From: an uncultured Lachnoanaerobaculum sp.
Lineage (GTDB): Bacteria > Bacillota > Clostridia > Lachnospirales > Lachnospiraceae
Length of the DNA: 5,688 nt
Assembly (NCBI GenBank): GCA_916720285.1
Contig: CAKAQP010000152.1
Location: forward strand, 1 to 5,688
Direction of reading: 5' to 3'
Shown here: positions 1-5,688 of the stretch, piece after piece
Position numbering within the stretch: the stretch's first letter is position 1
How the letters are laid out: each line of letters begins with the position of its first letter
Program-made: the position numbers and the translations under genes
The notes under the pieces: model-generated
Told to the model about the DNA's origin: nothing
Database searches by the model: none
Seen by the model: only the letters and a program-made list of their open reading frames with translations

Positions 1-344
1 AGGGTGAAGGATATTCAACTCCGGTTGATTACTGGATGCCTTTTAACGGAGGTATAGGTTTTCATGATGCACCTTGGAGATCCGCTTTCGGAGGTCAAAT
101 ATACAGGACTTCTGGTTCACACGGTTGCGTAAACCTTCCGCCTGCAATAGCAAAGCAATTATACGATTATGTTGACACAGGTTTTCCTGTACTTTGCTAC
201 AATTTGGCACCGACTGTGGCAACACCTGAAACCACAGAGTCTTCATCTTCAAGTGAGAGCAGTGCGACAGAAGCGACTGTAGAACCGATAGGTGACACTA
301 CACAGGCAGGAGAAATAAAATCAGCTGTTGAAATAGGACAGTAA
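1..344 (+). CDS. L,D-transpeptidase (YkuD domain), C-terminal part, 5' truncated
   Basis: This is the 3' end of a gene that begins left of the window; the first full codon is at position 3 and the TAA stop is at 342-344. L,D-transpeptidases form 3-3 cross-links in peptidoglycan, or attach proteins to it, outside the membrane, using a catalytic cysteine. The visible part holds the YkuD core end: a GFHD segment (about 57-68), then the signature SHGCVNLP, with the His codon at 120-122 and the nucleophile Cys codon at 126-128. The domain closes near 'FPVLCY' around 183-200. After it comes a tail of roughly 45 residues rich in Ser, Thr and Glu, including a run of five serines, which looks disordered. 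The N-terminal signal or anchor and any peptidoglycan-binding domains lie outside the window, so the subfamily cannot be set. The gene ends 3 nt before rsmD and may be transcribed with it. The internal ATG at 36 is not a start, because the conserved domain continues upstream of it. Confidence 0.9.
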   Translation, partial: GEGYSTPVDYWMPFNGGIGFHDAPWRSAFGGQIYRTSGSHGCVNLPPAIAKQLYDYVDTGFPVLCYNLAPTVATPETTESSSSSESSATEATVEPIGDTTQAGEIKSAVEIGQ

Positions 345-347
345 CAG

Positions 348-902
348 ATGAGAGTAATTTCGGGAACTGCAAGAAGTCTAATTTTAAAAACTCCTAAGGG
401 TACTTCCACAAGGCCTACCACCGATAAGATAAAAGAAACATTATTTAATATGATTTCAAATGAACTCTATAACGCCACCTTCCTTGACTTATTTGCGGGA
501 AGTGGCGGAATAGGTATTGAGGCCTTAAGCAGGGGCGCAAAGGAAGCATATTTTTGTGATATAGACAAAGAGGCTATAAAGTGTATAAGAGAAAATCTTG
601 AGCACACAAAGCTGATAGATAAAGCTACCATACTGAAGGGAAGCTTTGAATCAAATTTAGAGAAGATAAAAACACATGGAAAGAAATTTGATATCGTTTT
701 TATCGATCCGCCATATCAAAAGGGATTTGAGGATAAATGCTTAGATATTTTAATAAATTCCACATTGATTGATGAGCATACATTGGTTATAATTGAAGAA
801 GAATTTAAGACTGATACAACACATTTATCAAAGGACTGGTATATAGATAAGGTCAAAGAGTATAAGTCTAATAAACATATTTTTATGCATAAGCGAGGGT
901 GA
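348..902 (+). CDS. rsmD: 16S rRNA (guanine(966)-N(2))-methyltransferase RsmD
   Basis: RsmD uses S-adenosylmethionine to methylate N2 of G966 in 16S rRNA during 30S assembly in the cytoplasm. The 184-residue protein has the normal family length. It opens with the typical RsmD N-terminus (MRVISGTARS, then TRPTTDKIKETLFNMI at residues 21-36). The SAM-binding motif I is DLFAGSGGIGIEAL at 47-60, an acidic post-I segment CDID lies at 70-73, and the catalytic motif IV DPPY is at 120-123, as expected for an N2-guanine/N6-adenine type Rossmann methyltransferase. The ATG at 348 lies 3 nt after the L,D-transpeptidase stop, with an AGGA at 335-338 as a plausible ribosome binding site. The stop is 2 nt before the coaD ATG; rsmD-coaD is a very common pairing in Firmicutes, which supports both calls. 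No damage or odd residue is seen. Confidence 0.95.
   Translation: MRVISGTARSLILKTPKGTSTRPTTDKIKETLFNMISNELYNATFLDLFAGSGGIGIEALSRGAKEAYFCDIDKEAIKCIRENLEHTKLIDKATILKGSFESNLEKIKTHGKKFDIVFIDPPYQKGFEDKCLDILINSTLIDEHTLVIIEEEFKTDTTHLSKDWYIDKVKEYKSNKHIFMHKRG
895..899 (+). promoter_or_regulatory. Ribosome binding site that decides the coaD start
   Basis: GAGGG at 895-899, inside the last codons of rsmD, sits 5 nt before ATG 905. The competing in-frame GTG at 899 would overlap this site and have no Shine-Dalgarno sequence at a workable distance. The conserved CoaD N-terminus (MAKAIYPGSFDP) also begins at the ATG. Confidence 0.7.
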
Positions 903-904
903 CT

Positions 905-1408
905 ATGGCTAAAGCTATTTATCCGGGAAGTTTTGATCCTATTACTAACGGACATATTGATATTATTGAAAGAGCATCAAAGATGTTTGACAAGCTTATT
1001 GTAGGAGTACTTATCAATAACACCAAAGATCCTCTTTTTACACCTGCTGAAAGAGTGGACATGATAAAAAGTGTAGTGGGACATTTGCCAAATGTGGAAG
1101 TTTTAGAATTTGCAGGATTACTGGTGGATTTTGCACATGAGCAAAATTGTAATATATTGGTCAGAGGGCTTAGAGTAATAACGGATTTTGAATACGAATT
1201 ACAATTGGCTCAGACAAATAAAATAATTGCACCGAATCTGGAAACGGTTTTTCTTAGTTCAAGCTTGAAATACTCATATCTGAGTTCAAGTATTGTTAAG
1301 GAAATTGCTGTATATAATGGAGATATCAGTCATTTTGTAAGAGACCATATCAGAGAAATGGTAATGAAAAGACTGATTGAAAAAGGTTTGAGGAGAGAAC
1401 ATGAGTAG
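905..1408 (+). CDS. coaD: Pantetheine-phosphate adenylyltransferase (CoaD)
   Basis: CoaD transfers the AMP moiety of ATP to 4'-phosphopantetheine, giving dephospho-CoA and pyrophosphate; it is the penultimate step of coenzyme A synthesis in the cytoplasm. The protein is 167 residues from ATG 905, close to the family's usual 160 or so. It has the nucleotidyltransferase signature GSFDPITNGH at residues 8-17, with the TNGH form of the HxGH motif at 14-17. The substrate-binding segment VRGLR lies at 86-90, followed by DFEYELQLA, and the ATP-loop segment YLSSSIVKEIA is at 125-135, matching the family's SS[ST]xVKE motif. I chose ATG 905 over GTG 899 because of the GAGGG spacing and the conserved start MAKAIYPGSF. 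The last 8 nt overlap the following coiled-coil gene in another frame, a sign of translational coupling. Nothing unusual is seen in the active site. Confidence 0.96.
   Translation: MAKAIYPGSFDPITNGHIDIIERASKMFDKLIVGVLINNTKDPLFTPAERVDMIKSVVGHLPNVEVLEFAGLLVDFAHEQNCNILVRGLRVITDFEYELQLAQTNKIIAPNLETVFLSSSLKYSYLSSSIVKEIAVYNGDISHFVRDHIREMVMKRLIEKGLRREHE
1391..1397 (+). promoter_or_regulatory. Strong ribosome binding site inside the coaD 3' end
   Basis: AGGAGAG lies at 1391-1397, with GGAG at 1392-1395 and 5 nt before ATG 1401. It is embedded in the closing codons of coaD and fixes the start of the coiled-coil gene, which overlaps coaD by 8 nt. Confidence 0.7.
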
Positions 1409-2066
1409 AATTGAACAGGTGATAACTGAGATAGAAGAGTTTGTGGAGAGGTGTAAAACCGTTGCACTGTCCAATTCAATAATAAAGGTAAATAAAGAAG
1501 AATTTATAGCCTTATTGAACGAGTTGAGACAGGAGATACCCGAGGAGGTCACACAGTCACAAAAAGTTATAAGCAATAAGGACAGCATTTTAACAGATGC
1601 AAAAAACAGGGCCGAGAAGCTTATGCTCGATGCGAATATTCAAAGTAATTCCATAAGGGAAGAGGCAAAGAGAAAGGCTGATGCAATTGTTCTGAGTGCA
1701 AGAAAAGAGTCTGATGCTATAATGAATGAGGCAAACAAGTTAAAGTCACAACTTGTAAATGAAAATCAAATTATGCAGACTGCATATGCGGAATCTGATA
1801 AAATATTGGAATATGCAAGAATGGAAGCCAACAACATTGTATATGATGCAAGAAATGAGGCCAACAGTGTCAGACAGGCGGCTATATCTTATACCGATGA
1901 GTTGCTTCAAAGTCTTCAGGGAATAATCTCGGGGACAATGATTGAGAGTCAGAACAGATTCAATCAATATTTGAGTTCATTACAGTTTTATACAGGAGAG
2001 ATCGATAAGAACAGGCAGGAACTTGCAACCAGTATTGTTCCGGCAGATCAGAATACACAGGAATAA
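1401..2066 (+). CDS. Conserved coiled-coil protein of unknown function, often labelled 'ATPase' or V-ATPase-subunit-like
   Basis: This 221-residue protein has no enzymatic motif, no Walker A, no signal peptide and no membrane segment, so the label 'ATPase' given to such proteins is not supported by this sequence. Residues 1-60 form an N-terminal helical region (IEQVITEIEEFVERCK, then KEEFIALLNELRQEIPEEV). Residues about 66-163 form a long Ala/Glu/Lys-rich helix with an 11-residue repeat: units start at about 66, 77, 88, 99, 110 and 121, then again at 131, 142 and 153 after a one-residue shift. Such hendecads give right-handed or straight coiled coils, as in the stalk b/E subunits of rotary ATPases and some DivIVA-like proteins. 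A short amphipathic end (164-205) and a polar tail follow. From memory, clostridial genomes often have a similar gene after coaD. A scaffold or division-linked role is only a guess. The start is set by AGGAGAG at 1391; a terminator follows the stop. Confidence 0.8.
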   Translation: MSRIEQVITEIEEFVERCKTVALSNSIIKVNKEEFIALLNELRQEIPEEVTQSQKVISNKDSILTDAKNRAEKLMLDANIQSNSIREEAKRKADAIVLSARKESDAIMNEANKLKSQLVNENQIMQTAYAESDKILEYARMEANNIVYDARNEANSVRQAAISYTDELLQSLQGIISGTMIESQNRFNQYLSSLQFYTGEIDKNRQELATSIVPADQNTQE

Positions 2067-2070
2067 TTAT

Positions 2071-2100
2071 GGGGCTGTTGCTTGCAACAAGCCCTTTTTT
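2071..2100 (+). terminator. Rho-independent terminator after the rsmD-coaD block
   Basis: The left arm GGGCT-GTTG (2072-2080) pairs with CAAC-A-AGCCC (2085-2094), leaving a CTTG loop (2081-2084) and one bulged A at 2089; a run of six T follows at 2095-2100. It starts 4 nt after the stop of the coiled-coil gene and should end transcription of the left block. The bulge may make it somewhat leaky. Confidence 0.88.
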
Positions 2101-2109
2101 GCGTAATAA
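2082..2109 (+). promoter_or_regulatory. Possible weak promoter overlapping the terminator, upstream of rsmF
   Basis: TTGCAA (2082-2087) and TAATAA (2104-2109) are 16 nt apart and match the sigma-A -35 and -10 boxes at four of six bases each. Transcription would start near 2116, just before the GAGGT ribosome binding site at 2124-2128. Only about 30 nt separate the T-tract from the rsmF start, so any promoter for the right block has to lie in or near the terminator, or further up inside the coiled-coil gene. In AT-rich DNA such matches arise easily by chance, so this is tentative. Confidence 0.22.
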
Positions 2110-2132
2110 GATTGATTTAGATTGAGGTATAT

Positions 2133-3539
2133 ATGATACAGGAAAAGGATTTACCGAAGTCCTATGTAGATGCCATGAAGGAGCTTTTAGAAGGAGATTA
2201 TGATGCATATATCAAATCTTTGGATGAGAAACCCTATGTAGGTATCAGAACAAATTTATTAAAGCTTACCAAGGAAAAGCTTAAAGAGATTCTTGACAGA
2301 GATTTTAAAGAGATTCCGTGGGTCAAAGAGGGATTTTACTTTGAAGAAGAAAAGGGAGTACTGACAACACCTTCTTTAAGTAATATTGAAAAAATAAAGA
2401 GTATATCTAAAAATCCGTATTATTTTGCAGGGCTTTATTATATACAGGAGCCTTCAGCTATGACACCTGCAATGGTGGCAGGTATAAAACCGGGAGATAA
2501 GGTACTTGATCTTTGTGCCGCTCCGGGAGGAAAATCGACTCAGGCAGCATCATATCTTCAAGGTGAAGGTTTATTGGTATCAAATGATTTTTCGGCTTCC
2601 AGAGTAAAAGCGCTTCAAAAAAATATTGAGGTCAGCGGAATTGACAATGTTTTGATAACAAATGAAGATCCGAAGAATCTTTCAAAGGTGTATATTGAAT
2701 ATTTTGATAAGATAATAGTGGACGCACCATGTTCAGGTGAGGGTATGTTCAGGCGTGACAGTGCTGTTTTTAGGGCATATCTTGGAAGGGGTCCGGAGTT
2801 TTTCACAGGATTACAGGTAAGCATATTAAATGAGGCTGCAAAGATGTTAAAGCCCGGCGGAACTTTGGTATATTCCACATGCACATATTCTAAAGTGGAA
2901 GATGAGGGAAGCTTATCGGAGTTTTTAGAAAATCATCCTGACTTTAAAATAGATAAAATAAAACCGGATTTCGGATTTGAAGAGTCTAAAATTTTGCCGG
3001 GAACTATAAGACTTTTCCCACACAAGATAAAGGGAGAAGGACATTTTGTAGCAAGGCTTAAAAAAGATGATATAGCCGTTGAAAAAAATGAAAATAAAAC
3101 AAAAGATAAAAAGAAGAGAAAAATACCGAAGCTTCCGGAAGAGTTACTTGAGTTTCTTGGGAAAATTAAAAGAGACTGGGATTATGAAAGAATCTTTATA
3201 AATAAGGATTATGCATACTATCTTCCAAAAGATGCTTTGATAGATAAGAGTTTACATTATATAAGAACCGGACTGCTACTTGGTGAGATAAAAAAGAACA
3301 GATTTGAGCCTTTTCAGGCATTGGCAATGAATATAAAGTTTGATGAATGGGAAAATCCTTTAAACTTAAGTGCAACGGATGAAAGAGTAATAAAGTATTT
3401 AAAGGGCGAAACCATAGAGGCTGATGATGAGTATATGGGAATCAGACTTGTATGTGTGGACGGATTTTCACTTGGATTTGTAAAGCAGAATAAAAAGAGC
3501 TGTAAAAATAAGTATTATCAAGGTTGGAGATGGATGTAA
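2133..3539 (+). CDS. rsmF: 16S rRNA m5C methyltransferase, RsmF-like (RsmB/NOP/Sun family)
   Basis: Enzymes of this family methylate C5 of cytosine in rRNA with S-adenosylmethionine; RsmF members act on 16S rRNA near the decoding site (C1407, and in some bacteria C1400 or C1404). The 468-residue protein shows an N-terminal RNA-binding part (1-110, with GIRTN at 37-41), motif I DLCAAPGGKS at 126-135, motif IV DAPCSGEGMFRRD at 197-209 and motif VI YSTCTYSKVEDE at 247-258. C200 and C250 are the PC and TC cysteines used for product release and catalysis. IRLFPHKIKGEGHFVARL (292-309) ends the catalytic domain. A lysine-rich linker (about 310-333) leads to a C-terminal PUA-like region ending in KNKYYQGWRW, typical of the RsmF group. 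ATG 2133 has GAGGT at 2124-2128. The stop overlaps the rsuA start by one base. The family call is firm; the exact target cytosine is inferred. Confidence 0.92.
   Translation: MIQEKDLPKSYVDAMKELLEGDYDAYIKSLDEKPYVGIRTNLLKLTKEKLKEILDRDFKEIPWVKEGFYFEEEKGVLTTPSLSNIEKIKSISKNPYYFAGLYYIQEPSAMTPAMVAGIKPGDKVLDLCAAPGGKSTQAASYLQGEGLLVSNDFSASRVKALQKNIEVSGIDNVLITNEDPKNLSKVYIEYFDKIIVDAPCSGEGMFRRDSAVFRAYLGRGPEFFTGLQVSILNEAAKMLKPGGTLVYSTCTYSKVEDEGSLSEFLENHPDFKIDKIKPDFGFEESKILPGTIRLFPHKIKGEGHFVARLKKDDIAVEKNENKTKDKKKRKIPKLPEELLEFLGKIKRDWDYERIFINKDYAYYLPKDALIDKSLHYIRTGLLLGEIKKNRFEPFQALAMNIKFDEWENPLNLSATDERVIKYLKGETIEADDEYMGIRLVCVDGFSLGFVKQNKKSCKNKYYQGWRWM
3526..3529 (+). promoter_or_regulatory. Ribosome binding site that decides the rsuA start
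   Basis: GGAG at 3526-3529, in the last codons of rsmF, lies 9 nt before ATG 3539. Alternative in-frame starts at TTG 3524 and ATG 3530 overlap or directly abut this site and would add residues before the usual S4-domain opening. The 3537-3541 junction reads TAATG, so termination and restart can be coupled. Confidence 0.6.
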
Positions 3540-4240
3540 TGATTGTCAGAGTTGATAAAATCCTTTCAGAGCTCGGTTTTGGAAGCCGTCAGGAAATAAA
3601 AAAATATGTAAAAGCCGGTAAGATAAGGATAAATGACAATATAGTAAAAAAGCCCGAGGAAAAACTAAACAGTGAAGTAGACAAATTATTCTTTGAAGGC
3701 AAAGAGGTGGTGGTAGAAGAGTTTGAAACCTTTATCCTTTATAAACCTGCAGGATATGTATGTGCCACAAAAGATAATGTACATAAAACAGTTATGGAGC
3801 TGATAGATTCAAAGAGAAAAAATGTTGTACCTGTAGGAAGACTGGACTTGGATACCGAGGGCATTTTGATACTTACAAATGACGGGGATTTAAATCACAG
3901 ACTTGTATCACCTTCATCACATGTGGATAAGACTTATTATGCGATATTTGAAGGTAGACTAAATGAAAATGCCGTAGAGATGACAAAAAACGGGCTGGAC
4001 ATCGGTGAAGGTGAAGTATCCAAACCTGCAAATCTTGAAATTATATCCTCTAATGAAATAATGTTTACAATACATGAGGGTAAATTTCATCAGGTAAAGA
4101 GAATGGTAAAAGCTTTAGGAGGAGAGGTGACTTATTTAAAAAGAGTTGCCTTCGGAGGACTCAGACTTGATGATTTGAAACTGAAAAAAGGGGAAAGCAG
4201 AAAAATAACGGAGATTGAGATGGAGATGCTGAAGAGATGA
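3539..4240 (+). CDS. rsuA: 16S rRNA pseudouridine synthase, RsuA family
   Basis: RsuA-family enzymes isomerise a uridine in structured rRNA; the type member makes pseudouridine 516 in 16S rRNA on an assembling 30S particle. The protein is 233 residues from ATG 3539, the usual length. Residues 1-60 are an S4 RNA-binding domain (VRVDKILSELGFGSRQEIKK at 3-22, GKIRINDNIV at 27-36). The catalytic domain begins with YKPAGYVCAT (68-77), which resembles the RsuA form of the KP-G motif. Motif II is GRLDLDTEGILILTNDG at 100-116, with D103 the predicted catalytic aspartate. EGKFHQVKRM (180-189) is the conserved C-terminal motif of the RsuA/RluB/E/F group. The start is set by GGAG at 3526 and by the family's short N-terminus. 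The gene shares 1 nt with rsmF and 4 nt (ATGA) with the helicase. RluB- or RluF-type 23S specificity is less likely but cannot be excluded from sequence reading alone. Confidence 0.9.
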   Translation: MIVRVDKILSELGFGSRQEIKKYVKAGKIRINDNIVKKPEEKLNSEVDKLFFEGKEVVVEEFETFILYKPAGYVCATKDNVHKTVMELIDSKRKNVVPVGRLDLDTEGILILTNDGDLNHRLVSPSSHVDKTYYAIFEGRLNENAVEMTKNGLDIGEGEVSKPANLEIISSNEIMFTIHEGKFHQVKRMVKALGGEVTYLKRVAFGGLRLDDLKLKKGESRKITEIEMEMLKR

Positions 4241-5688
4241 AAAATAATATTTTAGACGCATGGATCATGGTTGAACATCTCTCTGAGGGAGATATAAGTC
4301 TTAGAGATAAAAAGAATCTGAGACTTGACGATTTAACAGATAAAAAATACTTTGATTATTTTAATTCATTGATTGAAAAAGCGAATATCAGAAGATATAA
4401 GAATTCAGGTTTGGTGTTTTATTTGGATATATTTGCCTTTAGCGAGGTGGTTGATTTCTTAAGGAAAACATATGGAATAGCAAAGCCTGAAGGCGATATA
4501 AATTACGGTGATAAATTCAGTATGGCACTGTATTTTGATAAAACCTTGCGCTATATTGATGAAAATTTATTTTTCAGTGCAAGCGCATATATGAGATATT
4601 ATAAAAAAGTGCCTACAGAGTCGGAGTTTCATAAGTTTGAAGAGGATTTAAAAGATGAGCTGAAACAAAGATTTGAAAACTGTGAAGATAATCCTGAAAA
4701 ATTTGATAAGACTGTTGAAACTGTTTTGAATAAATACGGAATCGATTTAAAGAATTGTCGTGTACAGCTTTTAAATAATATAGAAACCGATGCCACAAAT
4801 CTTCATTCTTTTTTCGTGGACGATTTGATAAAGGCTAAGAGAATTGATAATAAAAATCTGAATGATTACCTTTATGGAAAAACAGCCGGAAGGAAAAATT
4901 TGGACAGCAAAAAAGATTCTTACGGGTTTAATAAGACAGAGTTTGAAAAGATTTTAAGTCCTGAAAATTATCCTCTCGGAAGATTCCCAAGCAATACAAA
5001 GTTTGCGCTTTCATTTATGCAGCAGGTAGCTGTAAATCTTACTATAGGGTATGACAATAATCAAATGAGAAGTGTAAACGGACCTCCGGGTACGGGTAAG
5101 ACTACACTCTTAAAAGATATATTTGCACAGCTTATCGTAGAGCAGGCTTTTGATATATGCGGATTGTCTGAAAAGTATGTGAAAGGAAATGAGCTGACAA
5201 GATATTTTGATAAAGCTTCCATAGGCGAGCTTCCTTGGCGTATTGCAAAAAACAATATAGTTGTAGCAAGTTCAAATAACGGTGCGGTTCAAAATATTGT
5301 AAATGAACTGCCTCTAAAAGAGGGCATTGATGAGAATATTTTGCCTGAACTTGAGTCTATAGACTATTTTAAAGAGATTGCAAACAAGAATGTAAAAGAA
5401 AATTGGGTAAAGGAAGACGGAAAGAGTAAAAAAGAACTGATACTTGAGGATACCGGTGAAGAAAAGTTCTGGGGCTCCTTTTCTCTTGAAGGCGGTAAGT
5501 CCGACAATATGACCAATATACTCAACAGGATTGAATGTATAATAAACTGTCTTGAAAATGAGTATGAGCCGGATGATGAAATTTATAATAAATTTAAAAC
5601 TCAATATAAAAAAGTATCGGGACTTAGAAATGATGCAAAAAGCTTACAAAATAAGTTTGACGCTTATTATAATGCAAAGTCCGAACTT
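4237..5688 (+). CDS. Large SF1 (Upf1-like) helicase/ATPase, N-terminal part, truncated by the window edge
   Basis: The frame starting at ATG 4237 stays open for 484 codons to the window end, so the gene continues to the right. ATGA overlap with rsuA and a weak upstream GGAG (4222-4225, 11 nt away) suggest coupled translation. Residues 1-255, opening with LDAWIMVEHLSEGDI, contain no motif I recognise and are rich in Asp, Lys, Asn, Phe and Tyr. The helicase core then starts: a Q-motif-like segment LSFMQQVAVN (258-267), Walker A GPPGTGKTT at 282-290 with Lys288, and a motif Ia-like VVASSNNGAVQNIV at 342-355. The last 130 residues are charged and partly helical and fit the 1B/stalk insertion that Upf1-like enzymes carry before motif II. 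Walker B and motifs III-VI are not in the window. The ATPase class is well supported; whether it works on RNA (rRNA processing), DNA repair or phage defence is unknown. Confidence 0.8.
   Translation, partial: MKNNILDAWIMVEHLSEGDISLRDKKNLRLDDLTDKKYFDYFNSLIEKANIRRYKNSGLVFYLDIFAFSEVVDFLRKTYGIAKPEGDINYGDKFSMALYFDKTLRYIDENLFFSASAYMRYYKKVPTESEFHKFEEDLKDELKQRFENCEDNPEKFDKTVETVLNKYGIDLKNCRVQLLNNIETDATNLHSFFVDDLIKAKRIDNKNLNDYLYGKTAGRKNLDSKKDSYGFNKTEFEKILSPENYPLGRFPSNTKFALSFMQQVAVNLTIGYDNNQMRSVNGPPGTGKTTLLKDIFAQLIVEQAFDICGLSEKYVKGNELTRYFDKASIGELPWRIAKNNIVVASSNNGAVQNIVNELPLKEGIDENILPELESIDYFKEIANKNVKENWVKEDGKSKKELILEDTGEEKFWGSFSLEGGKSDNMTNILNRIECIINCLENEYEPDDEIYNKFKTQYKKVSGLRNDAKSLQNKFDAYYNAKSEL

Noticed and set aside
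899..904. GTG at 899 as the start of coaD, overlapping the rsmD stop
   Set aside because: It would sit on top of the GAGGG ribosome binding site and add two non-conserved residues; ATG 905 has the right spacing and the conserved N-terminus.
43..955. Minus-strand open frames opposite the L,D-transpeptidase and rsmD
   Set aside because: They are shadows of well-conserved genes on the + strand and resemble no protein family.
1596..1889. Repeated coding units as a tandem DNA repeat or CRISPR-like array
   Set aside because: The periodicity is at the protein level (33 nt per unit) with strongly diverged bases and no identical repeats or spacers; it reflects the coiled coil.
3080..3125. A-rich stretch in rsmF as a possible frameshift or slippage site
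   Set aside because: The frame continues without interruption into a conserved C-terminal region; the stretch simply encodes a lysine-rich linker in an AT-rich genome.
3524..3538. TTG 3524 or ATG 3530 as the rsuA start
   Set aside because: Both overlap or abut the GGAG site that is well placed for ATG 3539, and they add residues before the usual S4-domain opening.
5061..5604. Minus-strand open frames opposite the helicase (for example 5061-5255 and 5314-5604)
   Set aside because: They are antisense to a continuous frame with conserved Walker A and motif Ia, have no recognisable domains, and show no ribosome binding site that stands out.

Overview
The window is AT-rich with short or overlapping gene junctions, all genes on the + strand, and heavy use of AGA, ATA and AAA codons. 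Together with the protein families present, this fits a low-GC Firmicute, most probably a clostridial anaerobe of the Lachnospiraceae type. That placement is inferred from gene content and codon style; no rRNA or other marker is present to prove it.

Left block (1-2066): the C-terminal end of an L,D-transpeptidase, then rsmD (16S rRNA m2G966 methyltransferase), coaD (phosphopantetheine adenylyltransferase, CoA synthesis) and a 221-residue alanine/glutamate-rich coiled-coil protein of unknown function. The genes are separated by 3 nt, 2 nt and an 8-nt overlap, so they look co-transcribed. A rho-independent terminator (2071-2100) directly follows the coiled-coil gene and closes this block.

Right block (2133-5688): an RsmF-type 16S rRNA m5C methyltransferase, an RsuA-type 16S rRNA pseudouridine synthase, and the first 484 codons of a large superfamily 1 (Upf1-like) helicase/ATPase that runs off the right edge. 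The junctions are a 1-nt TAATG overlap and a 4-nt ATGA overlap, which suggests translational coupling. The helicase frame has no stop inside the window.

How the genes fit together: three of the seven genes are 16S rRNA modification enzymes, and two of them sit immediately upstream of the helicase. CoaD and the L,D-transpeptidase are housekeeping and cell-wall functions. The least explained parts are the helicase, with about 260 N-terminal residues carrying no motif I recognise, and the coiled-coil protein. No CRISPR array, tRNA, insertion sequence or other mobile element was seen. No gene-free stretch exceeds about 70 bases.
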